Shown here one piece after another: positions 1 to 8,667 of a stretch of DNA of 64,000 bases. This DNA comes from Paludibacteraceae bacterium (GTDB taxonomy: Bacteria; Bacteroidota; Bacteroidia; Bacteroidales; Paludibacteraceae): positions 1-64,000 of the forward strand of contig JAFGVV010000048.1 of the NCBI GenBank assembly GCA_016937795.1, written 5' to 3'. The position numbers and the translations under genes are program-made. Positions within the stretch are counted from its first letter, which is position 1; each line of letters opens with the position of its first letter. The notes below the pieces were generated by a model. That model was not told the origin of the DNA. It made no database searches and was given only the letters and a program-made list of their open reading frames with translations.

Positions 1-140
1 GTGATCCTCTTTTAATCCCGCATTCCTAACTCTTAATTTTTTACTATCAACTGTCAATTATCAATTATTCTCCGTGTTTTGTGTTTCCGTGTTAAAAAAG
101 TCTTTTGTCTTTCGTCTTTGCTCTTTTGTCTTCAAAAAAC

Positions 141-2276
141 CTACAAAAACCACAACCTCTCCCTCCCCGCTCCCGGTATTTCAGCATTACCAAAGTTTGG
201 CACAATCTGCGCCAGCATTTCGGGATACTTTACAGTCACCGGCAACGACTGCGACGAGACCGATTTCCAGTAAAGCTGACTAAAACTACAAATCTGACTC
301 AGCAACTCCACCCTCATGTCAGCTTCAGGCTGAGTGCTCACTTCACTGCCTGCCGCAAAATACTGCATCGACACTTTCATCGGGAAAGGAAATCTGCGGG
401 GTGTTTCCTTCGATGTGTCATCCGTCAAACTGTTGTTAAAGAGCAAATACTGTGTGCGGTTTACCGGAATATAGCTATAGCTTGCAGGCATCAGGTGCTC
501 CGAATCTGTATCGAAGGCCAGCACATCCTGCGAAAAACTTTTATTCACCGTCACTACCACTACGGGTATCTTCAGCCCGAGCCGCGCGAGACCCGATTCG
601 ATAGGTTTCAGCTCTTTTTTGCTCAGCGTTTTGTAAAAATGTATCACCAGCTTCTCAGGCTGCGCATTTTCGTTGCAATAACGTCGCACAGCCATTATAA
701 TCGACCCTGCCAGCTCATCCGTTTGCGAACTCCTGAAGCAGTCGAAACCATAAAACCGCCCCTCACCCGAAAAGCAAAAAGCACTACCCAGATACTTTTT
801 CTGTGTATCGGCACTGCGAAAAGCACTGATACCTATCACCAGATCGTGTATGCTGCCTGAAGCCAGCGACCAGGGTGTGCCACCCAGCTTCGCCAGCATG
901 GCTACTGCGATATTCGGCATATAATAATGAAAACCCTCCTTCAGTACAGCCACATTGTTGGAATCGGTCCTTCGTCCCGGCCAGTTTTTATCCACCTCTA
1001 TCGACTGCGACAATATCCCCCTGTGCAAAAGCTCCTCTTTCAGTTTGTAATACACAGCTTTCTTTCGGGCACTTTTTTCCCATTTGCCCACGGGCGAAAG
1101 ATATATGGCAAAATACGTTTTCCCTGTTTCAAATTCCCTTTTATCCAACTCCCTGCTTATTTGCAGAAGCGGATCGTCAGTGTCGGCAAAATATACACTC
1201 AATCCCTTTGAAGTCTGAAAATTGATGCCTGCATATTTCCCCAAACCCTCAAAACCAGACCTTTCACCTTTCAGATACTGATATACCGCGGCCGCCATAG
1301 CTACATCTTTTTCTCTGCATATAAAAAACAGCACCACATGCTGCTCCGGCGAATATACTTTCGGACCGTTATATTTCAGACAGCTATTGATATCCCTCCC
1401 GGTTTTGTTATTCCCGAAAACCAGCATATCAAGTTTATGACCGGGATTGGGAAGCCGCTGTTGTGTACATTGCAGCCATTCGGTATCGGGAATCATCACA
1501 TCCGCCATATGCTCCGGAAGCAAATACTGTTGTCTGAATTCCTCAATTTCATTCCGGTATCGTTTGTAACGGTTCGATTTGTCGGGTATTCCGAAAGGCA
1601 TTTTCAACTCATGCTGAAGCGCTTTGTTCAGGCAGGGAAACAAACGATCGGTGTCGCGGCGCACACGGTCGGGCAAATCGTTGTACCTGAAAAACTCAGT
1701 ACCGTACAACAGTTTCGAAAAACTCAACTCCCTGTCGCCCGAAAAAAAGGCACTGTTTAAAGACTCTTTAAACACCGAATGAACACCATCGTAACTAATC
1801 AGCAATTCAGGTTTATCGCTCAGGCGGGCAAACTGCACACGCAGACGAAACACCCTGTAGCCATTGCATTCCTTCAATACCGATGTACCGGGCACCCATA
1901 CATCCATGTCCGAAATCAGATTCGTTTGCACCGGAAGCCCCTTACTGCGAAAATAATGTGTAAGTTTATACAGGTAATAATTCTTCAGAAATCCCCTCGT
2001 CCAGCAGGGAGTCACATCATCAGTGTATTCAGTACTCATTGTAAGCACAGGCATATCACTATCAGCCTTTACATCGAATGTGGTGTACAGCGCTTTGGTG
2101 TGTGCAGGCAGGTGCAGCAAAGGCAGGAGCCTTTCCGTTTCATAGTCGGCAAGTTTCAGGGCCTCACCCACAGGGCGGGTCGCAAAGTAACAACTCAGCT
2201 CCGGCTGCACAGGCCGGAAATTAAGCGCGTTCAAAGTCAAACATTTCTTTTCCATATTATAACAATCAGATTTCAT
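141..2276 (-). CDS. Long prokaryotic Argonaute, probably nuclease-inactive
   Basis: This 711-aa protein is a prokaryotic Argonaute, a guide-loaded nucleic-acid-binding protein. The last ~430 residues are MID-PIWI. The MID 5'-phosphate pocket is present as Y410-K413 (YYKLK), Q424 (GILSQ) and K463 (LAKLGGTPW). The PIWI end has the typical QLYWKSVSSQSLPVTVKYPE block near 668-686. The catalytic DEDX tetrad looks lost: the first Asp is replaced in VIGIS (S484), the RDG Asp is absent (IHFYKT, 545-550), and the last position is YPE (684-686); only E521 could be an original acid. The first ~280 residues should be N/L1/L2 and possibly PAZ, but I cannot assign them by eye. The start codon overlaps the upstream stop as ATGA, so the two genes are translationally coupled. 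Family membership is clear; inactivity is inferred from my manual alignment. Confidence 0.88.
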   Translation of the reverse strand: MKSDCYNMEKKCLTLNALNFRPVQPELSCYFATRPVGEALKLADYETERLLPLLHLPAHTKALYTTFDVKADSDMPVLTMSTEYTDDVTPCWTRGFLKNYYLYKLTHYFRSKGLPVQTNLISDMDVWVPGTSVLKECNGYRVFRLRVQFARLSDKPELLISYDGVHSVFKESLNSAFFSGDRELSFSKLLYGTEFFRYNDLPDRVRRDTDRLFPCLNKALQHELKMPFGIPDKSNRYKRYRNEIEEFRQQYLLPEHMADVMIPDTEWLQCTQQRLPNPGHKLDMLVFGNNKTGRDINSCLKYNGPKVYSPEQHVVLFFICREKDVAMAAAVYQYLKGERSGFEGLGKYAGINFQTSKGLSVYFADTDDPLLQISRELDKREFETGKTYFAIYLSPVGKWEKSARKKAVYYKLKEELLHRGILSQSIEVDKNWPGRRTDSNNVAVLKEGFHYYMPNIAVAMLAKLGGTPWSLASGSIHDLVIGISAFRSADTQKKYLGSAFCFSGEGRFYGFDCFRSSQTDELAGSIIMAVRRYCNENAQPEKLVIHFYKTLSKKELKPIESGLARLGLKIPVVVVTVNKSFSQDVLAFDTDSEHLMPASYSYIPVNRTQYLLFNNSLTDDTSKETPRRFPFPMKVSMQYFAAGSEVSTQPEADMRVELLSQICSFSQLYWKSVSSQSLPVTVKYPEMLAQIVPNFGNAEIPGAGRERLWFL

Positions 2277-3118
2277 ATTTTACTGTTTCTCTGTATCCAG
2301 GCATCAGCCTCTGTTTTCAGGTAATAATTTCGGTTTTTATATTTTGTCGGTTTCGGAAAATCCGGCTCTTTAGCCCTTCGTTCAAAAGTAGAATCGGACA
2401 TTTTCCAAAGTTCACATAACTCCTGTTTACTGTAGTACAGACGGATATCAAAAGGCAGAGGCTCAGCAGCTTTTGTCTGCGGTACAGGAGGACTTTTATA
2501 TTTTCGGGGCGCATCGGTTTCGGCCTTTTTCAGCCAGCACTGCACAGGTAGCGACTCGCCAAACAGCGACACATACAATTGCTGTTCACTGAAAGCACTC
2601 AGTACCATACCCTTCCACACATACTGCACTTCCAGATAAGCCTTTGCCAGCAATACCTTCAGGTAATGAAAAACCCAGATATCCGATAGAAAATCATTGT
2701 CGGCACCCGGCTCAGGCGTAGTAAGCATATGTAGCAGGTAGTTTTTGTCGCGGCAGTATTCGCCCAGGCGTTGCAGGCAGTTGGTCAGATGTTTATCGAG
2801 CAACTGACTACGCAGATAAGCCCGCACCCTGTTGTCAGTTTCCGCCGCAGCCATTTCGAGCAAATCGGCCATATAGGCATTCGCCTCATGAGTGAGCAAT
2901 CTGTGATAATAGCGGGTTTTAAAGTTGAAGGGCGGGTGGAAAGCACACTTATACACTCCCCTCTCGGCAGCAGGCACCCATATCATTTCCTGCATGCGCT
3001 GCTGATATTCGGGCCCATCGGCATTGCCGGGCAAAGCGGGGTTCAGCCCTCCGTACAATATCTGTCCGAAAAGCGGAAAATCCAGTTCAGAACCCATCAA
3101 ATTCATAGTTGCTTCCAT
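2273..3118 (-). CDS. Unknown protein with C-terminal helix-turn-helix, Argonaute operon partner
   Basis: I do not recognise the first ~220 residues of this 281-aa protein. They are mostly helical-looking, with many Leu and Tyr and no visible nuclease, Sir2 or TM motif. The last ~55 residues (YYSKQELCELWKMSDSTF onward, to EADAWIQR) look like an AlpA/excisionase-type winged helix-turn-helix that would read DNA. The ATG at 3118 is chosen over a TTG two codons earlier. Its stop overlaps the Argonaute start by four bases, so the two proteins are probably made together. Inference: either a DNA-binding regulator of the operon or the partner/effector that an inactive Argonaute would need. The N-terminal function is open. 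Confidence 0.6.
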   Translation of the reverse strand: MEATMNLMGSELDFPLFGQILYGGLNPALPGNADGPEYQQRMQEMIWVPAAERGVYKCAFHPPFNFKTRYYHRLLTHEANAYMADLLEMAAAETDNRVRAYLRSQLLDKHLTNCLQRLGEYCRDKNYLLHMLTTPEPGADNDFLSDIWVFHYLKVLLAKAYLEVQYVWKGMVLSAFSEQQLYVSLFGESLPVQCWLKKAETDAPRKYKSPPVPQTKAAEPLPFDIRLYYSKQELCELWKMSDSTFERRAKEPDFPKPTKYKNRNYYLKTEADAWIQRNSKI

Positions 3119-3347
3119 AGCCAAATCACTTTAACTCAACACACAAACAATGTTAACAGAACAAATGTAGTGATTTTTTTATAAAAGCAATACTAATATG
3201 CAAAAAAGTTATTTACAAAATAAGGGCACTTATGTCAATCATCAGAACGTTGGGAAATAGTAACGCGGATTTAGCGGATAAAACGAATGACACTGAGAAG
3301 TATTATACTGATTTTTCAACTGCATATTTCGATAAATCGAAACTAAT

Positions 3348-3425
3348 CATCGGGCGTAAGTTCAAATATAAAGTTATCGCCATCGAAACGGTCAATATTA
3401 CAGCTTAAGGCTTGCTTGAATGCAA
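3348..3425 (-). pseudogene. ORF6N-domain gene fragment
   Basis: On the minus strand this stretch reads NIDRFDGDNFIFELTPDD, nearly the same as NIDRFEGDDFMFELTPDE of the intact ORF6N gene at 5621-6211. No start and no remaining domain is left around it. The rest of the gap (3119-3433) holds no other gene; it contains an AT-rich stretch and short repeat-like words only. This is a remnant of a second ORF6N gene, probably from the same decayed restriction locus. Confidence 0.7.
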
Positions 3426-3433
3426 ATAGCTTT

Positions 3434-5185
3434 TCACACTTTATCCAATTCCTCCATCAACGCCCGCCTCTGCGGATAGAGTTTACGAAGGTCGGCAATC
3501 AGGTAATCGGCTTCATCACGTCCACCCATTTTTATCATACGTCGGATATATTTGCAGGCTGTTTTATAATGATCTCTACTTATGTTTTTTGCCAAATAAT
3601 CTTCAATTGCATTGTGATATAAGCCAACTAACTGTTCGGCATAATTTTTAGCAATAAAGTTTTCTACATACGAAATATTGTCAATCGACTTATTGTCAAT
3701 GAGCCAACTCAGGAGGTTTTCCCATTGTTCTTCCCAGATATACATATCAGCAATGGTATGAAACCTCACCCATTTTTCTGCACTTTTCCTGTCCGCTACC
3801 AACCGATCGAAAAACATTTGCCACTCGCCATTTTCTACCTGCTTCTTCAGAATATCAAACATTTCCTGAGGTCTGAACCGACCAGAATTCAGAAACAAGT
3901 ATCGGGCATATTCAATAATTTTGGGTTTATTGCCCTGTTGCTGATAAATATTCAGCAAATGCCATTTCCACTCATCTACCAGCCCTGGCTTGTCTTTCTG
4001 ATCGGCTACTATACCCGCTTCGGCTAATGCTATCGCTTTGGAATAAGCCTTTTCTCTTATTGCCGTGAGAATCAACTCTCTTCTAAAATCGGAATTGGTA
4101 AGGTTCTCTTCTATGTATTTGTTAACCTCTGTTTCACTTTCTGTTTTCCGGATCAATTCCAGTTTCATTTGTTGAGCACGTTCGTAGTCAAAATCCCATT
4201 TCTTGTCGGTAGGTTTCACACTGTCAATACAAGCAGCAACCAGTTTTTTGTCGTTTTCGTTTTCAATCAGTTCGATGGATAAATTAATCAGGTGGAAATG
4301 CCAGTCCCAGCCTTTAAATGTCTTTTTTTGGAAATTCGACAACCCGTATTCAAAAAGTTCTCTTCGAATGGTTTTATCCTTACATTCTTCTGCCACACGG
4401 AATAAAATATCCTGAGCCGCATCAATACAGCCTCCCAAATCACCGTTACTGTCATCGCCGTGCTCAATGGCTTTGGTCATTTCCTCCAGCATAGCACAAC
4501 CCATATACATTGCTTCACGATAGTTACTATTTTCAACTTTGTGTTCTGCCAGTTGCGACAACTCATACACAAGCTTACCAACTTTTCTGGCTGCCGAATA
4601 GTCCAGAAAACCATATTTTCCAGCTGCTGAACGGACTATTGCCTGTATTTGTTTGGCATACATTTCTTTCGAAACAGGTTGAATCAGGTAGACATACTTC
4701 GCTAAAAACATATCCCTGAACGATTTGTCATTGTCGCAACATGCACCGATATATCCCCTTAATTCATCTACCGGCAGCATATTCAGAATTTCATTGACCT
4801 TCTCCTGAATGGTTTTCTTTTTTGGTTTCTTTTCACTACCCGTTGAAATTATCACGGACGATGCTTTTGCCCTTGTTCTTTTTGCTGTTTTTTGTGGGTT
4901 CGATGCTATGCCTAATTCTTCCTGTTGCAGGTAAAACATCACCGCCACTTCGTGTTTGCAAATCGGACCCCAATCGTACGGACAAGTACAATAACAACCA
5001 TTCATCACGCCGTTTTTCACCTCCATGTGTACGGTATAGCTTTCACTTCCTTCAACTGTAGCTTCGTATTCGCCGGCGCTCAACTCGTCAACCGCGGTTA
5101 CATAACCCTTTTTAAAATACTGTAAACCCCGTTTCAGAATATCTTCATCAACGTGAATTTCAAATTCATTTAATGGAATTTTCAT
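3434..5185 (-). CDS. SWIM zinc-finger protein with helical repeats
   Basis: This 583-aa protein has a SWIM zinc finger near its N-terminus: C66-x-C68-x7-C76-x-H78 within CYCTCPYDWGPICKH. SWIM fingers bind DNA or protein and often sit beside SNF2-type ATPases, but no helicase domain is fused here and none is adjacent. A basic linker follows at ~100-130 (KRTRAK, KKPKKK). The remaining ~430 residues look like TPR/HEAT-type helical repeats rich in Glu, Lys and Tyr, suggesting a scaffold. It stands alone on the minus strand between the Argonaute pair and the restriction-locus remnants. Function is unknown; a nucleic-acid-binding role is inferred from the finger. Confidence 0.75.
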   Translation of the reverse strand: MKIPLNEFEIHVDEDILKRGLQYFKKGYVTAVDELSAGEYEATVEGSESYTVHMEVKNGVMNGCYCTCPYDWGPICKHEVAVMFYLQQEELGIASNPQKTAKRTRAKASSVIISTGSEKKPKKKTIQEKVNEILNMLPVDELRGYIGACCDNDKSFRDMFLAKYVYLIQPVSKEMYAKQIQAIVRSAAGKYGFLDYSAARKVGKLVYELSQLAEHKVENSNYREAMYMGCAMLEEMTKAIEHGDDSNGDLGGCIDAAQDILFRVAEECKDKTIRRELFEYGLSNFQKKTFKGWDWHFHLINLSIELIENENDKKLVAACIDSVKPTDKKWDFDYERAQQMKLELIRKTESETEVNKYIEENLTNSDFRRELILTAIREKAYSKAIALAEAGIVADQKDKPGLVDEWKWHLLNIYQQQGNKPKIIEYARYLFLNSGRFRPQEMFDILKKQVENGEWQMFFDRLVADRKSAEKWVRFHTIADMYIWEEQWENLLSWLIDNKSIDNISYVENFIAKNYAEQLVGLYHNAIEDYLAKNISRDHYKTACKYIRRMIKMGGRDEADYLIADLRKLYPQRRALMEELDKV

Positions 5186-5205
5186 TGTTGGTTATTTGAT
5201 TTCAA

Positions 5206-5404
5206 TTAATTGATTTCTTTATCTAATTCTTCCAATGCTTTTAAATCATCTGCCTTTATTCGTTCTGCGTTGTATTTGTCAAATTCCGTTTCGGCTAATT
5301 GTAGAGCCATTTCGTGCGGGATTCTACCAGCATGTTCTAATATCTCATTGTCGTTAATGGTCAGAATATCATTCAATTTTTTTATCCAGTCGGTCATATA
5401 CGAG
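5206..5404 (-). pseudogene. RhuM-family C-terminal fragment
   Basis: The readable peptide starts MTDWIKKLNDIL and runs to LDKEIN, with an EHAGRIPHEMALQLAETEFDK-type tail (shown in part). This resembles the C-terminal segment of RhuM-family proteins (W-x-x-x-L-x-x-x-L, then a G-x-I-S/P-x-x-x-A helix). It has no N-terminal domain and is joined directly to the start of an hsdR gene, so it is a deletion product. It could still be translated as a 63-aa peptide, but I doubt a function. Confidence 0.55.
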
Positions 5405-5576
5405 ACCTTAAGTCAACAAGTTTACGGCGGAGTAAGGGTTTTATCACCACATCCGTTTCAGCCTGACGACCCGTAGTGTCACTCTCCAGACAATTGATAT
5501 GGCGGTAACCGAGGTTGTGTGTAAATACCTCAATAATTGCCTTTTCTATTTGATCTTCCGATATGTAATTTGCCAT
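5405..5576 (-). pseudogene. Type I restriction enzyme HsdR, N-terminal stub
   Basis: The peptide begins MANYISEDQIEKAIIEVF and reaches VVIKPLLRRKLVDL, which is the usual beginning of Bacteroidota type I restriction R subunits (normally ~900 aa or more). After about 55 codons the reading frame passes into unrelated sequence at ~5405 and the RhuM tail follows. The nuclease and SF2 helicase domains are missing. It shows that a full type I restriction system once stood here and lost most of its length in one deletion. Confidence 0.65.
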
Positions 5577-5620
5577 TTCCCGAAAATTGATTTAGTGTTT
5601 AACACCCAATTGAATTCGAT

Positions 5621-6211
5621 TTATTTTGTCGTTTCCTCATTATGTGATATAAACCCTATCTGTCGACGAGGTTTATTTATTGCATTATTGTTCGCCTGCA
5701 TTTCTGCCAATGTTTGGTTGATAAGTTCAAGTTGAGTGCGTGTGTCATCGTTTATATCGTTCTGGTCGGTCAACACTTCATCCATGTACTTTTTCAATTC
5801 TCTAATCTCAGTTTGTAGCTCTGCCACACTGTTCATTGGAGGATTGAGCATGATTTGACGTACAGTTACAAAAGCCCTCATTATTCCTCTGTTTATCTCT
5901 ATGGCTGTTTTAGAATTCAACACACTACTAAGCATTGCCACCCCTAATTCGGTAAAAGCAAAGGGTGCATACTTCAAATTCGATCCTCTGCCTCTGTTCA
6001 AGGTCACAAATTGTGATCTTGAAAACTCCTGCACTTCATCGGGAGTAAGTTCAAACATAAAGTCATCGCCTTCGAAACGGTCGATATTACGCCTTACGGC
6101 CTGCTTGAGCACTCTTGTTTCAATGCCATACATTTCGGCCAAATCAAAGTCAATCATCACTTTACAGCCTCTTATCGTATAAATTTTGTTTTGAATAAGT
6201 TGTAAATCCAT
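5621..6211 (-). CDS. ORF6N domain protein
   Basis: This 196-aa protein has an ORF6N domain at about 1-90 (IQNKIYTIRGCKVMIDFDLA, then a conserved R-N-x-x-R-F segment and FAFTELGVAMLSSVL). ORF6N is related to KilA-N and Bro-N DNA-binding domains found in phage antirepressors. The C-terminal half (PPMNSVAELQTEIRELKKYM) is probably coiled coil. Such genes often sit inside type I restriction operons of Bacteroidota, and here the neighbours are hsdR and hsdS remnants. It looks intact, with a normal start and length. Its cellular role is not established; regulation of the lost restriction genes is an inference. Confidence 0.8.
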   Translation of the reverse strand: MDLQLIQNKIYTIRGCKVMIDFDLAEMYGIETRVLKQAVRRNIDRFEGDDFMFELTPDEVQEFSRSQFVTLNRGRGSNLKYAPFAFTELGVAMLSSVLNSKTAIEINRGIMRAFVTVRQIMLNPPMNSVAELQTEIRELKKYMDEVLTDQNDINDDTRTQLELINQTLAEMQANNNAINKPRRQIGFISHNEETTK

Positions 6212-6249
6212 TGTTTATAGCTGATTTGATTTTTCTTGTTTTAGTGACG

Positions 6250-6330
6250 CGTCTTACACATCGGTTTTATAATACTTACCATCTGCAGATTGTATTTTCA
6301 ATTGTCCGGTTTTATCGGACAGTTTGTTTT
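6250..6330 (-). pseudogene. Bro-N family gene fragment
   Basis: Read on the minus strand, this stretch gives LSDKTGQLKIQSADGKYYKTDV followed by a stop (peptide cited in part: QLKIQSADGKYYKTDV). It matches QLKMQSADGKYYKTDV in the intact Bro-N gene at 22548-23381, but continues into unrelated sequence on both sides. It is a short remnant of another gene of that family between ORF6N and hsdS. Confidence 0.65.
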
Positions 6331-6340
6331 TTTAGTCTTT

Positions 6341-6373
6341 AGTGAGAGCTTCACTTAGAGTGAAACCCTCACT
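6341..6373. repeat. GTGAG-type palindromic repeat, diverged copy
   Basis: An agtgag...ctcact hairpin of 33 bases, a diverged copy of the palindrome family found cleanly at 8668-8700, 19871-19903, 20278-20310 and 20516-20548. It sits just after the hsdS remnant. Confidence 0.6.
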
Positions 6374-6388
6374 ACCAGCCACTACCCC

Positions 6389-6911
6389 TTATTTCAGCTC
6401 CAGTTTTCCACTTATCAACAGTGGCAACAAACGGTCACGGATTTGTCGAAGCTGGGTGTTTTGCTGCTGAAGTGTTTCAATTTGCTTATCAATTGGGGTT
6501 ACAAATTCTTCAAATCTCTTTTGTAGCAGGCTGTGAGAAATTAATAATTCTACATTTCCTAAATCTGCAATTGTTATTTGAGACTGAGCTGAACCACTAT
6601 CTAAATGTCTTAAGTCAACTGCAGATAAGGTATAATATAGAAAATATTTGAGTATTTCAATATCATCCGGGACTATTGCAATAGAGAGATTTGTCAACCA
6701 ACAGTTTCTTGGAGTAAGCTTAACATCCCCTGTTCCTCCAACTCCTCTTGCTACGACTATTAACTTTATAAGATATGCAATGATATTTTTTTGATAGTTC
6801 AGTGTCTTTCCGACCAAGACTTGCTTCTGAAGGTTCATGACCGTCTAAAGTAAGATAGTAAACATGAATGTTTTTAGTCGGAATTTTTTCAACTGTCTTT
6901 ACATGATGAAG
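6389..6911 (-). pseudogene. hsdS: Type I restriction specificity subunit HsdS, C-terminal half, frameshifted
   Basis: The open part (6389-6838) carries the end of an HsdS target-recognition domain (VVARGVGGTGDVKLTPRN, NLSIAI) and the terminal coiled-coil repeat QIETLQQQNTQLRQIRDRLL, ending at LISGKLELK, a typical HsdS end. HsdS reads the DNA target of a type I restriction-modification system. An overlapping frame from ~6720 upward (KIPTKNIHVYYL, DGHEPSE) looks like the preceding HsdS sequence, so a frameshift lies around 6800-6840. The first target-recognition domain is absent, and the gene runs upstream into a mobile repeat at 6912. No hsdM is present in the window. Confidence 0.7.
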
Positions 6912-7112
6912 TCGTATTGACTTTTTGTACACAATATAATTTCGCTCCTAACGGAGCTCTGAAAACACTCTACAACCAATAGATCTACCATAATATCGCT
7001 TCTCCGAAGCTGAGAAATTGCTCCGTCAGGAGCATAATTATGGTAGCTATTATTAGTCCTTTGTGTAAAATAGCTCCGTAGGAGTGACATTATAAAAAGT
7101 CAAGACGAGTTC
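6912..7112. mobile_element. MITE-like element A, copy 1 (~200 bp)
   Basis: The ends are inverted copies of TCGTnTTGACTTTTT (6912 onward; mirrored as AAAAAGTCAAGACGAG near 7095-7112). Inside are GCTCCTAACGGAGCT and GCTCCGTAGGAG hairpins and a mirrored ACCATAAT/ATTATGGT pair. A second, strongly similar copy is at 30209-30410, and a single end is at 8428-8447. There is no room for a transposase. Non-autonomous mobile element is an inference from the structure and repetition. Confidence 0.7.
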
Positions 7113-7149
7113 GATATAAGTTTATATGTTTGATCTGACTATCAATTTA

Positions 7150-7290
7150 TTTTTTCACATCCACAAAGCTACAAAAAATAATTTACATTTTGTCAAATCA
7201 CATTAACTATGTGTCTATACAGAAAACGGGAAATGCGATTGCAGGTTTCAGCGGCAGAGGGAGTGTGCGCGGCAGTGAGCGGGCCACTCA
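7150..7290 (+). repeat. ~140-bp direct repeat, left copy
   Basis: The sequence from TTTTTTCACATCCACAAAG to GGCAGTGAGCGGG is repeated at 19748-19887 in the same orientation with few differences (both contain TTTACATTTTGTCAAATCAC and TTTCAGCGGCAGAGGGAGTG). The two copies bound a ~12.6-kb block of defence-like genes. It has no open frame. The bases following it (to 7399) hold a decayed GTGAG palindrome and a CCCCTAAAGGGG element. Confidence 0.85.
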
Positions 7291-7399
7291 AAGCCCCACC
7301 CTCACTGAAAGAGCCCCTACCCCCTAAAGGGGAACTTTTGGGCGTGCGATTGATTAGATAGATCAGATAGCAGAGTTGAGCTTATCTTTATCAGACAGT

Positions 7400-8392
7400 T
7401 CATCCTCCTCTTTCAATGGCTTTTTTTATTTCCCTGTCGAAATCGCTTTCGTAGGTTTTATCCTGAAGAACCCTGAATTTATCATATTCTTCTTCGGCTT
7501 TAAGTTTTGCTTCCAACATACTAACCCTACCTTTATCTTTGAGAATTGGGTAATTGGAAAGTTCCAGAAATCCATCGATAAATTTTACCCATTGCTGCAT
7601 GTTAAAGGCTATGCCGCGTTGAGCGTTGTTTTCTGCCAAATCCAGATAAGCAGAAACAATACGGTTTAGCTCTGTAACGTGCTGGTGCGATAAATAATTT
7701 TTAGCCACAGCCACATCGGTTTTCAGAATTTTCCCATCAGGTGCTGCTTTCCAGGTTTTTAACCCCATATACAATTTAGTGGCATCGGCTTCGGTATAGA
7801 TTATTTCAGCGGCAGTTTGTCCGGTTATTGCCCAATGCAATTTGTTCTGAACGGCAGCAAAAAAATCCTTTGTTTGCGGGCTGTTTTTATCATAATCGGT
7901 ACTGAGCGCATATATATCGGTTATTTTCTGATAAAAACGTCGTTCGCTCGAGCGGATTTCGCGAATTAGCTCCAGTAATTCGTCAAAATAATCCTGTCCA
8001 AAACTTTTGCCTTGTTTAAGTCGTTCATCGTCCATCACAAAACCTTTGATAATAAATTCGTTCAGTGTTTGAGTGGCCCATTTCCTGAAATCCGTTGCCT
8101 GAGCCGAATTTACACGATAACCAACTGCAAGAATGGCTTCAAGTCGGTAAAAAGTAGTTTCGTAATTTTTGCCATCCGAAGCAGTTGTTTCCATTTTGGA
8201 AACAACTGAAATAGCTTCGAGCTCTCCAGTTTCAAAAATATTCTTCAAATGCTTACTTATCGCAGGTACATTTACACCAAACAATTCAGCCATGGCCTTT
8301 TGGGTAAGCCAAAAAGTACCATCCTGAAAAAAAACACTTACTTTGGCTTTTTTATCAGTGCTACTGAACAACAATATATTTTTTGTTTGCAT
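7400..8392 (-). CDS. RhuM family protein
   Basis: This 330-aa protein is a full-length RhuM-family member: an N-terminal Bro/KilA-like winged-helix region at ~10-110 (KVSVFFQDGTFWLTQKAMAE, FGVNVPAISKHLKNI, FYRLEAILAVGYRVNS) followed by a helical C-terminal half ending in the ILKDKGRVSMLEAKLKAEEE segment. RhuM was named from a Salmonella pathogenicity island, but no biochemical activity is established. In Bacteroidota these genes commonly lie in type I restriction loci, which fits the hsdS and hsdR remnants beside it. The MITE end motif occurs on each side of it (7095-7112 and, inverted, 8428-8447). Start and length match the family. Confidence 0.85.
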   Translation of the reverse strand: MQTKNILLFSSTDKKAKVSVFFQDGTFWLTQKAMAELFGVNVPAISKHLKNIFETGELEAISVVSKMETTASDGKNYETTFYRLEAILAVGYRVNSAQATDFRKWATQTLNEFIIKGFVMDDERLKQGKSFGQDYFDELLELIREIRSSERRFYQKITDIYALSTDYDKNSPQTKDFFAAVQNKLHWAITGQTAAEIIYTEADATKLYMGLKTWKAAPDGKILKTDVAVAKNYLSHQHVTELNRIVSAYLDLAENNAQRGIAFNMQQWVKFIDGFLELSNYPILKDKGRVSMLEAKLKAEEEYDKFRVLQDKTYESDFDREIKKAIERGG

Positions 8393-8427
8393 ATCTTCTC
8401 AGTTTTCCAATTATACAATCGAATTCG

Positions 8428-8447
8428 TCTTGACTTTTTTGGGGACA
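8428..8447. repeat. Solitary MITE A end
   Basis: TCGTCTTGACTTTTTTGG reproduces the terminal inverted repeat of MITE A (6912-7112) without the rest of the element. It lies just upstream of the RhuM start. Confidence 0.5.
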
Positions 8448-8518
8448 CAATCCCGTTCCGCGAAATCTTGCTTTATCCTTACTCTTTTCTCATAACCGCC
8501 TGATTATAAAATTTTATC

Positions 8519-8665
8519 TTTCCTATTCAAACGCTATTTTCGGTCCACTCAAAACACTCACATCTACTTTTGTGTCGTATGGCTTCGGGGTGGATGCTGT
8601 AACGCACCGGTCATTTTCGGGCAGGCACTCCAGCTCGCAGAAATCGTGCCGTAGCGCTATCGGTT
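8519..8665 (-). pseudogene. C-terminal gene fragment, unknown family
   Basis: On the minus strand an open stretch reads ALRHDFCELECLPENDRC and ends VDVSVLSGPKIAFE followed by a stop. The upstream side is broken by a stop inside a GTGAG palindrome. The last ~17 codons recur at 11880-11930 as VDLSVLSEPRIAFE plus stop, so this is a real coding tail seen twice. I do not recognise the family. Confidence 0.5.
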
Positions 8666-8667
8666 TT

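Noticed and set aside
1..140. Gene downstream of the Argonaute
   Set aside because: Only TTTTGTCTTT-type intergenic words and AT-rich sequence; the short frames here have no support.
105..860. Long plus-strand open frame opposite the Argonaute 3' end
   Set aside because: Antisense to a clear Argonaute PIWI domain; His/Arg/Cys-rich composition typical of a shadow frame, no domain.
141..2276. Short Argonaute of the SIR2- or TIR-APAZ type
   Set aside because: The protein has ~280 residues ahead of MID and its partner has no SIR2, TIR or APAZ features.
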